Assembly (NCBI RefSeq): GCF_014648895.1
Contig: NZ_BMRZ01000005.1
Span: 1 to 64,000 of the forward strand
DNA: 64,000 nt
Direction of reading: 5' to 3'
Origin: Streptomyces tanashiensis
Lineage (GTDB): Bacteria > Actinomycetota > Actinomycetes > Streptomycetales > Streptomycetaceae
Program-made: the position numbers and the translations under genes
Notes under the pieces: model-generated
Database searches by the model: none
The model's input: only the letters and a program-made list of their open reading frames with translations
Told to the model about the DNA's origin: nothing
In this document: positions 1-9,553 of the stretch, one piece after another
Position numbering within the stretch: position 1 is the first letter of the stretch
How the letters are laid out: every line of letters starts with the position of its first letter

Positions 1-555
1 GACAAGGCCAAGGCGCAGATCGAGGACACCTGGGCCCACGAGGGCGGCGACAACAAGCCAGAGGCCTTCGAGCCCGGCAAGGGCTTCGCCATCATGTACA
101 TCCCCAAGCTCGACGTCGTCGTCCCCATCGCCGAAGGCATCAGCAAACCCAAGGTCCTCGACAAGGGCATGGTCGGCCACTACGGCGAGGGCAAGCTCAA
201 GACCGCCATGCCCGCCGACAAACAGGGCAACTTCGCCGTGGCCGGCCACCGCAACACCCACGGCGAACCCTTCCGGTACATCAACCAGCTCCGCCCCGGC
301 GACCCCATCGTCGTCGAGACCAAGAGCGCCTACTACACGTACGAGATGGCCAGCATCCTGCCCCAGACCTCGCCCTCCAACGTGTCCGTGATCGACCCCG
401 TACCGAAGCAGTCCGGCTTCAAGGCCCCCGGCCGCTACATCACGCTGACCACCTGCACACCCGAGTTCACCAGCACGTACCGCATGATCGTCTGGGGCAA
501 GCTGGTCGACGAACGCCCGCGCAGCAAGGGAAAGCCGCAGGCGCTCGTAGGCTGA
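1..555 (+). CDS. Class E sortase, 5' end outside window
   Basis: The reading frame is open from base 1, so the start lies upstream and only the catalytic C-terminal part (184 residues) is visible. Class E sortases are membrane-anchored cysteine transpeptidases that attach or polymerise surface proteins at the actinobacterial cell wall. The visible catalytic triad is a His in GHRNTHG, a Cys in TLTTCTP and an Arg in TYRMIVWG, all in the expected order and spacing. A second, similar sortase starts 37 bases after the stop, so the two look like a tandem duplication in one operon. The class E assignment rests on the TLTTCTP motif and overall similarity to the neighbour. The substrate is unknown. 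The missing N-terminus presumably carries the membrane anchor. Confidence 0.9.
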   Translation, partial: DKAKAQIEDTWAHEGGDNKPEAFEPGKGFAIMYIPKLDVVVPIAEGISKPKVLDKGMVGHYGEGKLKTAMPADKQGNFAVAGHRNTHGEPFRYINQLRPGDPIVVETKSAYYTYEMASILPQTSPSNVSVIDPVPKQSGFKAPGRYITLTTCTPEFTSTYRMIVWGKLVDERPRSKGKPQALVG

Positions 556-592
556 GACCCCACACCTCCGGACGGGACGACGGGACGACCTA

Positions 593-1270
593 GTGGCACG
601 CGCGCGCAACCGGATCGCCGGGATCATCAGCCTCTTCGGCGAACTCCTCATCACTGCGGGCCTGGTACTCGGCCTCTTCGTCGTCTACTCCCTGTGGTGG
701 ACCAACGTCCTCGCCGACCGCGCCGCCGACAAGGACGGCGCCCAGGTCCGCGACCAGTGGGCCGACCAGGGACCCGGCGCCCTCGACACCAAGGACGGCA
801 TCGGCTTCCTCCACGTACCCGCCATGAAGAACGGCGAGGTCCTGGTGAAACAGGGCACCGGCAGCGACGTCCTCAACCACGGTGTCGCCGGCTACTACAC
901 CGACCCGATCAAGTCCGCGCTGCCGCGGGACAAGCAGGGCAACTTCACGCTCGCCGCGCACCGGGACGGGCACGGAGCCAAGTTCCACAACATCCACAAG
1001 CTGAAGACCGGGGACGCGATCGTCTTCGAGACCAAGGACACCTGGTTCGTCTACAAGGTCTACAAGACCCTGCCCGAGACCACGAAGTACAACGTGGACG
1101 TCCTCCAGCCCGTCCCGAAGGAATCGGGGAAGACCAAGCCCGGCCGCTACATCACGCTGACCACCTGCACCCCCATGTACACCTCGGACTACCGCTACAT
1201 CGTCTGGGGCGAACTGGAACGCACGGAGAAGGTCGACCGCGACCGCACACCCCCGGCGGAGCTGCGCTGA
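593..1270 (+). CDS. Class E sortase
   Basis: A 225-residue membrane-anchored cysteine transpeptidase. Residues about 12-35 form one hydrophobic segment after a short Arg-rich N-terminus, giving an N-in, catalytic-domain-out topology. The catalytic His is near residue 123 (AHRDGHG), the Cys near 192 (TLTTCTP), and the Arg follows in DYRYIVWG. The start is a GTG at 593; no strong Shine-Dalgarno sequence is seen, only a GA-rich stretch upstream. It follows another class E sortase by 37 bases and is probably cotranscribed with it. A strong hairpin at 1310-1349 ends the unit and also faces the convergent kinase gene. Class E sortases in Streptomyces anchor LAXTG-type proteins such as chaplins; whether this one does is inference. 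Confidence 0.93.
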   Translation: MARARNRIAGIISLFGELLITAGLVLGLFVVYSLWWTNVLADRAADKDGAQVRDQWADQGPGALDTKDGIGFLHVPAMKNGEVLVKQGTGSDVLNHGVAGYYTDPIKSALPRDKQGNFTLAAHRDGHGAKFHNIHKLKTGDAIVFETKDTWFVYKVYKTLPETTKYNVDVLQPVPKESGKTKPGRYITLTTCTPMYTSDYRYIVWGELERTEKVDRDRTPPAELR

Positions 1271-1309
1271 CCCCCCTTCCTTGACCCCCGTGTCCTGACC
1301 CGCGGACGC

Positions 1310-1349
1310 GGGAGAGCCCCGGCATCCTCACGGATGCCGGGGCTCTCCC
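1310..1349. terminator. Bidirectional terminator hairpin
   Basis: Perfect 18-bp inverted repeat (1310-1327 and 1332-1349) with a 4-base loop, lying between the convergent sortase and pknB genes. It can serve both strands. There is no long U tract, as is usual in Streptomyces. Confidence 0.85.
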
Positions 1350-1377
1350 CTTCGTGCGTGCCGCGTGCGGCCGGGCG

Positions 1378-3402
1378 TCAGTCGAAGAAGCCGCCACCGC
1401 CGCCGGGGTTGCCGTTGTTGTTGTCCCCGCCGCCTCCGCCGCCCATCGTCATGACGGTGATCGGCTGGTTGCTGGGAACCGTCGAACCCTCCGGCGGGTT
1501 CGTACCGAGGACCATCGCGTCCTCCTTGTCCGAACCCTGCTGGACGACCGTGAGGCCCATGCTCTGCAGCAGGTCCCGGACCTCCTTGAACTTCTTGCCG
1601 GTCAGGCCGGTCGGAAGCTGGACCTGGGTCTGCTGCGGGCCCTTGGAGACCTTCAGCGTGATCTGGACGTCCTTCGGCTGGTTCGAGGGACCCTGCGGAG
1701 TCTGGTCGACGACCGTGCCCGCGGGCTGATCGTTGTCGACCTCCTCCTTGGTCACGTTCGTGAAGCCGAGCGAGTTCAGCTGCTGGACGGCCTGGTCGTA
1801 GGTCCGGCCCTTGACGCTGGGAAGCTCGGACAGCTGCTTCTTCGCGACCGTGATCGTGACCTCGGAGTTCTGCTCCGCCTTGGTGTTGCCGTCCGGGTTC
1901 TGGCGCAGGACCGTGCCGGGGTCCTCGTCGGACTCCTCCTGCTCGACCTTGACCTTGAAGCCCTTGTCCTTGAGGCTCTGCTCGGCCCGCTCCTGGGACT
2001 GCTCGACGACGTCGGGGACCTCGATGAGCGGTGCGCCCTCGGAGATGAACACCTGGACCGTGCCGTCGGCGTCCATCTTCGCGGTGCCGTCCGCGACCGG
2101 GTCCTGGCGGCAGATCGCGTCCTTGGGCTGGTCGCAGCGCTCGGTGCCGGCCTGCTGGACCTTCACCTGGGCGTTCTTCGCGAGGCCCTGCGCCTGCTCC
2201 ATCGTCTGCCCGACCAGCTGCGGGACCTTGACCTGCTGCTGCCCGTCCTTCTTGTCGAAGATCGAGACACCGATGAAGATCGCGCCGACGAGCACCAGGA
2301 TGCCCGCGAGGACCAGGAGGATCGTCGAGGTGTTCGACTTCTTCTGGCCACCGCCGCGACGGCGGTCCGGACGGTCGTCGTAGCCGTAGCCGCCGTCGTC
2401 CGGGTTGACCGGCGGCAGCATCGACGTCTGGCCGCCCGGGTCGGCCTGGCGCAGCGCGGTGGTCGGCTGGTCCTCCGGCGGATAGCCGCCGTAGCCCCCG
2501 CCGTACGCGGGCGCGCCCGCCATGCCCATCCCCATGCCCATCGCGGCGGCGGCCGCGACCGGCTGACCGTCGAGGCAGGCCTCGATGTCCGCGCGCATCT
2601 CGTCGGCGGACTGGTAGCGGTAGTCGGGGTCCTTGACCAGCGCCTTCAGGACGATGGCGTCCATCTCGGGCGTGATCTCGGGATCGAAGTTGCTCGGCGG
2701 CTGCGGCTCCTCGCGGACGTGCTGGTACGCGACCGCGACCGGGGAGTCGCCGATGAACGGGGGACGGACGGTGAGCAGCTCGTAGAGCAGGCAGCCCGTG
2801 GAGTACAGGTCGGAGCGGGCGTCGACCTGCTCGCCCTTGGCCTGCTCCGGGGAGAGGTACTGGGCCGTGCCGATCACCGCGGCGGTCTGCGTCATGGTCA
2901 TGCCGGCGTCGCCCATGGCGCGCGCGATGCCGAAGTCCATGACCTTGACCTGGCCGGTGCGCGTCAGCATGACGTTCGCCGGCTTGATGTCACGGTGCAC
3001 GATGCCGGCGCGGTGCGAGTACTCCAGCGCCTGGAGGATGCCGACCGTCATCTCGAGGGTGCGCTCGGGCAGCAGTTTGCGCCCGGAGTGCAGCAGCTCG
3101 CGCAGGGTCGACCCGTCGACGTACTCCATCACGATGTACGGGATGGAGACCTGGTCGACGTAGTCCTCGCCGGTGTCGTAGACCGCTACGATCGCCGGAT
3201 GGTTCAGCGAGGCGGCGGACTGTGCCTCACGGCGGAACCGGGCCTGGAAGGACGGGTCGCGGGCCAGGTCGGCCCGCAGCGTCTTCACGGCGACGGTGCG
3301 GCCGAGCCGGGTGTCCTGGGCGAGGTACACCTCGGCCATGCCACCACGGCCGAGCACCGGGCCCAGCTCGTACCGGCCGCCGAGGCGACGCGGCTCTTCC
3401 AT
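1378..3402 (-). CDS. pknB: Ser/Thr protein kinase PknB with four PASTA domains
   Basis: A 674-residue transmembrane sensor kinase controlling peptidoglycan synthesis and division. The cytoplasmic kinase domain spans about residues 11-270: Gly loop GRGGMAEVY, ATP-anchoring Lys40, catalytic loop HRDIKPAN, DFG and the TxTQT activation loop. A Gly/Tyr-rich juxtamembrane linker follows, then one transmembrane helix, then four extracellular PASTA repeats (SxxxAxxxLxxxGxxV pattern) that bind muropeptides and lipid II in this family. A Gly-rich tail ends the protein. The ATG at 3402 is preferred over an upstream start at 3474 because GGAGAGGG lies just upstream of it and the kinase fold begins at residue 11. 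It sits with pbpA, rodA, the PP2C phosphatase and FHA genes, its usual partners and substrates. Confidence 0.95.
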   Translation of the reverse strand: MEEPRRLGGRYELGPVLGRGGMAEVYLAQDTRLGRTVAVKTLRADLARDPSFQARFRREAQSAASLNHPAIVAVYDTGEDYVDQVSIPYIVMEYVDGSTLRELLHSGRKLLPERTLEMTVGILQALEYSHRAGIVHRDIKPANVMLTRTGQVKVMDFGIARAMGDAGMTMTQTAAVIGTAQYLSPEQAKGEQVDARSDLYSTGCLLYELLTVRPPFIGDSPVAVAYQHVREEPQPPSNFDPEITPEMDAIVLKALVKDPDYRYQSADEMRADIEACLDGQPVAAAAAMGMGMGMAGAPAYGGGYGGYPPEDQPTTALRQADPGGQTSMLPPVNPDDGGYGYDDRPDRRRGGGQKKSNTSTILLVLAGILVLVGAIFIGVSIFDKKDGQQQVKVPQLVGQTMEQAQGLAKNAQVKVQQAGTERCDQPKDAICRQDPVADGTAKMDADGTVQVFISEGAPLIEVPDVVEQSQERAEQSLKDKGFKVKVEQEESDEDPGTVLRQNPDGNTKAEQNSEVTITVAKKQLSELPSVKGRTYDQAVQQLNSLGFTNVTKEEVDNDQPAGTVVDQTPQGPSNQPKDVQITLKVSKGPQQTQVQLPTGLTGKKFKEVRDLLQSMGLTVVQQGSDKEDAMVLGTNPPEGSTVPSNQPITVMTMGGGGGGDNNNGNPGGGGGFFD

Positions 3403-3558
3403 AGCTAATCCAGCCCTCTCCGTCTGTCCCGACCGCACCCATGGGTGGTCCGGCGGTGTGTGCTGTTCGCGCATACGCTACCGGCCCCGGGAAGGCGTTC
3501 CGCCCGGGGCCGATAGCTGATACCTGACCGGTACCTGGCTCGTACGGGATCCGGGGGG

Positions 3559-5025
3559 TCAGCCCCGGGTCTTGATGACCGCCTTCATCACGGCCTTGGC
3601 GATCGGGGCGGCCAGGCCGCCACCGCTGATGTCCTCACGGTCGGTGCCCGCCGAGTCCTCGACGACGACGGCGACCGCGACCGGGGAGCCCTCGGACGTC
3701 TTCGCGTACGAGATGAACCAGGCGTACGGCCGCTTGGCGTTCTTCTCGCCGTGCTGGGCCGTACCCGTCTTGCCGCCGACCTTCACGCCGTCCATGTTCA
3801 GGTCGGCGTTGCCGCCGGTGCCGTTGGTGACGACGCTCTCCATCATCTGCTGGAGCAGCTGGGCGTTCTCCGGGGAGACCGGCCGGCTCATCTCCTCCGG
3901 CTCGTTCTGCTTGATGATGTCGACGTTCGGCGCCCGCAGCTGGTCGATCATGTACGGCTTCATCAGCTTGCCGTCGTTGGCGATCGCCGCTGTGACCATC
4001 GCCATCTGCAGCGGGGTCGTCGCGGTGTTGAACTGGCCGATCGACGAGAGCGCGTTTCCACCGCGGTCGGCGTTCTTGTCGTAGACGGAAGCCGAGGAGC
4101 GGACCGGGGTGAACTGCTCGGCGTTGAAGCCGAACTTCTCCGCCATCTCGACCATCTTGTCGCGGCCGACGTCGTCACCGAGCTTCGCGAACACCGAGTT
4201 GCAGGAGATGTCGAGGGCGCGCTTCAGGCTGGCGTTGGCGCAGCCGCTGGCGTGGTTCTTCATCTCCCGGTTGGAGAGGGGGATCTTCCAGCCCTCGGGG
4301 GTCTGGGTCGCCGCGTTGATGTCGGTGACCTTGCCGTTCTCCAGCGCCGCGGCGGCGGTGACGACCTTGAAGACGGAACCGGGCGGGTAGATCTCGCGGA
4401 TCGCGCGGTTCAGCTTCGGCTTGTTCTTGTCCTTCTCCAGCGCGACCCAGGCCTTCTCGTCCTTGCCGGAGTAGCCGGCGAAGGTGGAGGGGTCGTACGA
4501 GGGCGTGGACGCCATCGCCAGGATCTTGCCGGTCTTCGGCTCGATGGCGACGACGGCGCCGGTCTTGCTGCCGAGGCCCTCGTAGGCGGCCTTCTGCGCG
4601 GCACCGCTGAGGGTGGTGATGACATCGCCGCCCTTCTTCTTCTCGCCGGTGAACATGGCGAGGGTGCGGTCGAAGAAGAGCCGGTCGTCGTTGCCGGTGA
4701 GGATGCCGTCCTCGATCTTCTCGATCTGGTTGGCGTCGTACGCCTGCGAGGCGTAGCCGGTGACCGGGGCCCACATGGGGCCGTCCAGGTAGGTGCGCTT
4801 GAACTTGTAGAACTTGTCGCCCGAGTCGACGGATCCCGTTATGGGCTTGCCGTCGACGATGATGTTGCCGCGCTCGTTCGAGTACCGCTCGATCTGGACG
4901 CGTCGGTTCTTGGGATGCGCGTTCAGCTCGTCGGCTCGGACGAGCTGGAGCCAGTTGTCCCGCAGGAGCAGGGCGAGGACCAGCAGGCCGCAGAAGATCG
5001 CGACCCGCCGCAGCGGCTTGTTCAC
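3559..5025 (-). CDS. pbpA: Class B penicillin-binding protein PbpA
   Basis: A 488-residue peptidoglycan transpeptidase anchored by one N-terminal helix (about residues 8-22), with the catalytic domain outside. The active-site motifs are SVFK (nucleophile Ser), SCN and KTGTA in correct order. The GTG start at 5025 overlaps the stop of rodA (GTGA), indicating translational coupling; the frame is open further upstream but that part lies inside rodA. It supplies the transpeptidase partner of the RodA glycosyltransferase next door. The gene lies between pknB and rodA, as in other actinobacteria, where it is needed for normal septation or sporulation wall growth. Confidence 0.95.
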   Translation of the reverse strand: MNKPLRRVAIFCGLLVLALLLRDNWLQLVRADELNAHPKNRRVQIERYSNERGNIIVDGKPITGSVDSGDKFYKFKRTYLDGPMWAPVTGYASQAYDANQIEKIEDGILTGNDDRLFFDRTLAMFTGEKKKGGDVITTLSGAAQKAAYEGLGSKTGAVVAIEPKTGKILAMASTPSYDPSTFAGYSGKDEKAWVALEKDKNKPKLNRAIREIYPPGSVFKVVTAAAALENGKVTDINAATQTPEGWKIPLSNREMKNHASGCANASLKRALDISCNSVFAKLGDDVGRDKMVEMAEKFGFNAEQFTPVRSSASVYDKNADRGGNALSSIGQFNTATTPLQMAMVTAAIANDGKLMKPYMIDQLRAPNVDIIKQNEPEEMSRPVSPENAQLLQQMMESVVTNGTGGNADLNMDGVKVGGKTGTAQHGEKNAKRPYAWFISYAKTSEGSPVAVAVVVEDSAGTDREDISGGGLAAPIAKAVMKAVIKTRG

Positions 5026-6464
5026 GGACGGACCACCTGGGTCATCTCGGCGTCGGGGGACGGTGCGGGCGCGGGCGCGGGACGGCGCGCGGTGTCGCTG
5101 ATCCGGATGAGGATGCCGATCAGGGCCCAGTTGGCGATCACGGAGGATCCGCCGTACGCGAGGAACGGCATCGTCATGCCGGTGAGCGGGATGAGGCCCA
5201 TCACACCGCCGGCGACGACGAAGATCTGGAGCGCGAAGGCGCCCGAGAGGCCCATCGCGAGCAGCTTGCCGAAGGGGTCGCGGGCGGCGAGGGAGGTACG
5301 GATACCGCGCTCGATGATCAGCCCGTACAGCAGCAGGAAGACCATGACGCCGGTCAGGCCGAGCTCCTCGCCGACGGTGGCGAAGATGAAGTCGGAGTTG
5401 GCGGCGAACTGGATGAGGTCGGAGTTGCCCTGGCCGAGACCGGTGCCGAGGATGCCGCCCGAACCGAACGACATGAGCACCTGCGTCATCTGGTCGCAGG
5501 CGTAGGCCATGTTCGAGTTCGGGGGCGCCGTCTTGAGGCACTCGAAGGGGTCGAGCCACGCGGCCACACGGGACTGCACGTGGCTGGCGGTGGAGCCGAC
5601 GACCACCGCTCCGGCCACGGCCATCAGCAGACCCATGACGATCCAGCTGGTCCGCTCGGTCGCCACGTACAGCATGATCACGAACATGCCGAAGAACAGC
5701 AGCGACGTACCGAGGTCGTTCTCGAAGACCAGGATGAGGAGGCTGACCGCCCAGATCGTGATGATCGGGCCGAGGTCACGGCCGCGGGGCAGGTAGAGCC
5801 CCATGAAGCGGCGGCTGGCCAGGGCCAGCGCGTCGCGCTTCACCATCAGGTAGCCGGAGAAGAAGACGGCCAGTACGAGCTTGGCGAACTCACCGGGCTG
5901 GATCGAGAAGCCGCCGATGCGGATCCAGATCTTGGCGCCGAAGCTGTCGGTGCCGAGGCCCGGGACGAGCGGCAGCAGCAGCAGGACGAGGGCCGCGACC
6001 ATGGAGATGTACGTGTAGCGCTGGAGGACGCGGTGGTCCTTGAGCACCAGCAGCACGCCCACGAACATGGCGACGCCGATCGCCGAGTACATCATCTGGT
6101 TCGGCGCGGACTCGCTGAACGCCCCGTACTGGCGCTTCGCCAGCGCGATCAGCCGCGGCGACTGGTCCAGACGCCAGATCAGCACCAGGCCCAGGCCGTT
6201 CAGCAGGGTCGCCAGCGGCAGCAGCAGCGGGTCCGCGTACGGGGCCCACTTGCGCACCACGAGGTGGGCGACGGTCGCGAGCAGCGCCAGGCCCAGGCCG
6301 TATCCGGCCATTCCGGCCGGGACCTTGCCGTCCATGGCCAGGCCCACGTTGAGATACGCGAACACCGGGATGACGACGGCGAACGCCAGCAGCGCCAGCT
6401 CGGTGTTGCGGCGGCTCGGCGCCTCGATCGCGCCGATGGTGGTCGTGTTGGTGACAACGCTCAT
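5022..6464 (-). CDS. rodA: SEDS-family peptidoglycan polymerase RodA/FtsW
   Basis: A 480-residue polytopic membrane protein of the SEDS family, which polymerises lipid II glycan strands. It has many hydrophobic helices and family motifs such as GFSIQPGEFAKL and, near the C-terminus, GLIPLTGMTMPFLAYGGSS, which is diagnostic. It pairs with the class B PBP encoded directly downstream with a 4-base overlap. The start ATG at 6464 follows a modest Shine-Dalgarno region and lies 26 bases after the PP2C gene, so all belong to one operon running from fhaA to pknB. A FtsW rather than RodA role cannot be excluded from sequence alone. Confidence 0.94.
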   Translation of the reverse strand: MSVVTNTTTIGAIEAPSRRNTELALLAFAVVIPVFAYLNVGLAMDGKVPAGMAGYGLGLALLATVAHLVVRKWAPYADPLLLPLATLLNGLGLVLIWRLDQSPRLIALAKRQYGAFSESAPNQMMYSAIGVAMFVGVLLVLKDHRVLQRYTYISMVAALVLLLLPLVPGLGTDSFGAKIWIRIGGFSIQPGEFAKLVLAVFFSGYLMVKRDALALASRRFMGLYLPRGRDLGPIITIWAVSLLILVFENDLGTSLLFFGMFVIMLYVATERTSWIVMGLLMAVAGAVVVGSTASHVQSRVAAWLDPFECLKTAPPNSNMAYACDQMTQVLMSFGSGGILGTGLGQGNSDLIQFAANSDFIFATVGEELGLTGVMVFLLLYGLIIERGIRTSLAARDPFGKLLAMGLSGAFALQIFVVAGGVMGLIPLTGMTMPFLAYGGSSVIANWALIGILIRISDTARRPAPAPAPSPDAEMTQVVRP

Positions 6465-6490
6465 GGTGGTGAAAGGCCCCCTACGGGTGC

Positions 6491-7984
6491 TTACTGCTTG
6501 CCGCAGTTCGAGGCCAGCTTCTGCTCCTCCGCGGTGAGGGTGGGACCCGGGGACGGAGCGGCTGTGGTGGGCTTGGAGTCAGGGGTGGCGGTGCCGTCGG
6601 GCTTCTGCGTGGCCGGCGGCTTGCTCGCCTGGTCGGCGGCCTTCTCGGCGGCGGCGTGACGCTGCTCGGCCTTCTTGCAGGCCGAGGCCTGCACGGCCAG
6701 CTCGGAGATCTTCGTCTCGGCCTTGCCGAGGCTGCCGCCCGCGATCGTGTCCTCGACCTGCTTCCGCTGGTAGGCGGGCAGGTACTTGAGTTCGATCTCG
6801 GGGTGGTCCTTCTCGACCTTCGAGAGCGACACCCACGCCAGGTCCTGGCTGATGCCCTGGTACAGCGCCACGTGCTGGTCCTTGGAACCCACGAAGTACT
6901 GCGTCTGCGTCCAGCGCCAGCCGCCGTACAGCCCGCCGCCGACGAGGCCGAGGACGAGGAGCAGGAAGAAGGAGCGCTTGAGCCACTTGCGGCCCGTGCG
7001 CGGCTTGACGAAGTCGTCGTCCGTGTAGGAGTCGAAGGAGCTCTGCGGGGGCATGCCGCCGTAGCCGTGGTCGTCGCCGCTGCCGGGCGGGCCGAAGCCG
7101 CCGGCGGGCGGCTGCTGGTGCGGCGCGGGCCGGCCGAGACCCGAGGCACGACCGGCCGGGGTCTGCATCGCCCCGCCGTCGTTCAGCTGGGCCTGGTTCT
7201 CCGCGACGGCACCCACGATGACCGGGGTGTCGCTGAGGTGACCCGCGAGGGTGTCACCGCCGTCGACGTCGAGGACGTCGGCGACGATCACCGTGATGTT
7301 GTCGGGGCCGCCGCCGCGCAGCGCGAGCTGGATCAGCTCCTGCACGGTCTCCTGCGGGCCCTGGTAGCTGGCGAGGGTGTCCTCGAGGGTCTGGTGGGAG
7401 ACCACGCCGGACAGGCCGTCGGAGCAGATCAGGTAGCGGTCGCCCGCCCGGACCTCACGGATCGACAGGTCGGGTTCGACGTGGTCGCCGCTGCCGAGCG
7501 CGCGCATCAGGAGCGAGCGCTGCGGGTGGGTGGTGGCCTCTTCCTCGGTGATCCGGCCCTCGTCGACGAGCCGCTGGACCCAGGTGTGGTCCTGGGTGAT
7601 CTGGGTGAGGACGCCGTCGCGGAGCAGATAGGCGCGCGAGTCTCCGACGTGCACGAGCCCGAGTCGCTGGCCGGTCCACAGGAGGGCGGTGAGCGTGGTG
7701 CCCATGCCCTCCAGCTGCGGGTCCTCCTCGACCATCATCCGCAACTGGTCGTTGGCGCGCTGCACCGCCGTACCCAGCGAGGTGAGGATGTCGGAGCCGG
7801 GGACGTCGTCGTCGAGCGTGACGAGCGTGGAGATCACCTCGGAGGAGGCGACCTCACCGGCGGCCTGGCCGCCCATGCCGTCGGCGATGGCGAGGAGCCG
7901 GGGCCCGGCGTAGCCCGAGTCCTCGTTGCCCTCGCGGATCATGCCCTTGTGCGAGCCCGCGGCGAATCGCAGGGACAGAGTCAT
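6491..7984 (-). CDS. pstP: Membrane PP2C-type Ser/Thr phosphatase (PstP-like)
   Basis: A 497-residue protein whose N-terminal PP2C domain (residues 1-235) carries the metal-binding motifs DGMGG, GDSRAYL, SDGLSG and GPDNIT. A linker, one transmembrane helix (about 335-355, rich in L, V and G) and an extracellular region ending in a Pro/Thr-rich tail follow. It dephosphorylates PknB and its substrates in mycobacteria. The ATG at 7984 is chosen over one at 8044 because AGGGCAGGTG lies just upstream and the PP2C fold starts immediately. It lies between fhaB and rodA in the kinase operon. Confidence 0.95.
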   Translation of the reverse strand: MTLSLRFAAGSHKGMIREGNEDSGYAGPRLLAIADGMGGQAAGEVASSEVISTLVTLDDDVPGSDILTSLGTAVQRANDQLRMMVEEDPQLEGMGTTLTALLWTGQRLGLVHVGDSRAYLLRDGVLTQITQDHTWVQRLVDEGRITEEEATTHPQRSLLMRALGSGDHVEPDLSIREVRAGDRYLICSDGLSGVVSHQTLEDTLASYQGPQETVQELIQLALRGGGPDNITVIVADVLDVDGGDTLAGHLSDTPVIVGAVAENQAQLNDGGAMQTPAGRASGLGRPAPHQQPPAGGFGPPGSGDDHGYGGMPPQSSFDSYTDDDFVKPRTGRKWLKRSFFLLLVLGLVGGGLYGGWRWTQTQYFVGSKDQHVALYQGISQDLAWVSLSKVEKDHPEIELKYLPAYQRKQVEDTIAGGSLGKAETKISELAVQASACKKAEQRHAAAEKAADQASKPPATQKPDGTATPDSKPTTAAPSPGPTLTAEEQKLASNCGKQ

Positions 7985-8154
7985 GCGCACCTGCCCTGTC
8001 GACGCTGCATCGGGGTACAGCCGGTCTCGACCCACACTGCCCACCCTCCGGTCGCTCCGGTCGCTTCAGTCGCTCCGGTCGGGAGCGCGGCACGTCCCGC
8101 GGCGGGGACCGTCCCGGCTCGCTCGCTCCGCTCGCGCCTATTCATGATGTAGCA

Positions 8155-8673
8155 CTACTTCCGCAGCTCGATGACGGTCTTGCCGATGCGGATCGGCGCG
8201 CCCAGCGGAATCGGTGTGGCGGTGGTGAGGCGCGTCCGGTCGAGATACGTGCCGTTGGTGGACCCGAGGTCCTCGACGATCCACTGGCCGTCACGGTCCG
8301 GGTAGATCCGGGCGTGGCGGCTCGACGCGTAGTCGTCGTCCAGCACGATCGTCGAGTCGTGCGCCCGGCCCAGCGTGATCGTCTGGCCCTGCAGGGCGAC
8401 GGTCGTGCCGGTGAGGGTGCCCTCGGAGACGACCAGCTTGGTCGGGGCGCCACGCCGCTGGCGGCCGCCCGTGCTCTGCTGGCCGCGCTGCTGCGGAGGC
8501 GCGGCGGCCTGGCGCGCGTTCTGCTGGGGTCGCGCCTCCTGGCGCCGCGAACCGCGCTGGGTGACCCGCGTACCGAACAGGTCGCTGCGGATGACCTGGA
8601 CGGCCACGATGACGAACAGCCACAGAACGGCCAGGAAACCCAACCGCATGACCGTCAGGGTCAGCTCTGACAT
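8155..8673 (-). CDS. fhaB: Membrane-anchored FHA-domain protein FhaB
   Basis: A 172-residue protein with an N-terminal membrane helix (residues 9-28) and a C-terminal FHA domain (about 80-172) with the expected GR, SSxHARI and STNGTYL motifs for phosphothreonine binding. In mycobacteria FhaB (FipA) is a PknB substrate that links phosphorylation to division proteins. The middle is Gln/Ala/Arg rich and low in complexity. The start at 8673 has a GGGGGCA Shine-Dalgarno stretch. The gene lies 10 bases downstream of fhaA, so they are cotranscribed. Confidence 0.94.
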   Translation of the reverse strand: MSELTLTVMRLGFLAVLWLFVIVAVQVIRSDLFGTRVTQRGSRRQEARPQQNARQAAAPPQQRGQQSTGGRQRRGAPTKLVVSEGTLTGTTVALQGQTITLGRAHDSTIVLDDDYASSRHARIYPDRDGQWIVEDLGSTNGTYLDRTRLTTATPIPLGAPIRIGKTVIELRK

Positions 8674-8683
8674 TGCCCCCGCT

Positions 8684-9553
8684 TCACCCTTCGGCTTGCC
8701 GGTAAACGATGGTGGTGCTGCCCACGACGATCCGCGAGCCGTCGCGGAGCGTAGCGCGGGTGGTGTGCTGCCCGTCCACCACGATGCCGTTGGTGGATCC
8801 CAGATCCTGGATCGTCGAGGGCGTTCCGGTCCGGATCTCGCAGTGCCGGCGGGAGACGCCGGGATCGTCGATCCTCACGTCCGCGTCGGTGCTGCGGCCG
8901 AGGACCAGGGTCGGGCGGGAGATCTGGTGGCGGGTGCCGTTGATCTCGATCCAGCGGCGCACCGGGGAGCCCGATCCGGCGTGGGTGCCGGGGCCGGGCA
9001 TGGATCCGGGGCCGCCCGCCGGGCGCCCGGCGGGCGCCGTCGGCCGGTGGCCGGGCGCGCCGGGAGGCGGAGAGGCAGGCATGGGCGGGGCGCCGGCCGG
9101 GGGGTACCCGTAGCCGCCGCGGCCCTGCTGCTGTGCGTGCTGCTGCGGCCCCGCGGAGGGAGGCTGCGGCTGTGACGTACTCGACGCGAGCGTGCGGCTG
9201 CGGACCCGGTACAGGCCGGTGTCGAGATCCTCGGCCTTCTCCAGGTGGACCTTGATCGGGCCCATGAAGGTGTACCGCTGCTGCTTCGCGTAGTCCCTGA
9301 CCAGGCCGGCGAGCTCGTCGCCCAGCTGGCCCGAGTAGGGGCTGAGACGCTCGTAGTCCGGCGTGCTCAGCTCCACGATGAAGTCGTTGGGGACGACGGT
9401 CCGCTCGCGGTTCCAGATCGTCGCGTTGTTGTCGCACTCGCGCTGGAGCGCGCCGGCGATCTCGACGGGCTGGACCTCGGACTTGAAGACCTTGGCGAAG
9501 GTGCCGTTGACCAGGCCTTCGAGACGCTGCTCGAAACGCTTCAGGACTCCCAT
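8684..9553 (-). CDS. fhaA: DUF3662 and FHA-domain protein FhaA
   Basis: A 289-residue protein with an N-terminal DUF3662 domain (residues 1-115) and a C-terminal FHA domain (about 200-289; motifs LGRS, SRRHCEI and STNGI). A Pro/Gly/Gln-rich linker separates them. In mycobacteria FhaA binds phosphorylated PknB and the MviN flippase complex. The ATG at 9553 has a near-perfect Shine-Dalgarno sequence, GGAGGAGGT. It is the first gene of the minus-strand operon running to pknB, and its promoter should lie in the 9554-10070 intergenic region. Confidence 0.94.
   Translation of the reverse strand: MGVLKRFEQRLEGLVNGTFAKVFKSEVQPVEIAGALQRECDNNATIWNRERTVVPNDFIVELSTPDYERLSPYSGQLGDELAGLVRDYAKQQRYTFMGPIKVHLEKAEDLDTGLYRVRSRTLASSTSQPQPPSAGPQQHAQQQGRGGYGYPPAGAPPMPASPPPGAPGHRPTAPAGRPAGGPGSMPGPGTHAGSGSPVRRWIEINGTRHQISRPTLVLGRSTDADVRIDDPGVSRRHCEIRTGTPSTIQDLGSTNGIVVDGQHTTRATLRDGSRIVVGSTTIVYRQAEG

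Noticed and set aside
1354..3408. 684-codon plus-strand open frame opposite pknB
   Set aside because: Complementary shadow of a strongly supported kinase gene; the product has only Arg/Leu/Val/Asp-rich composition with no domain.
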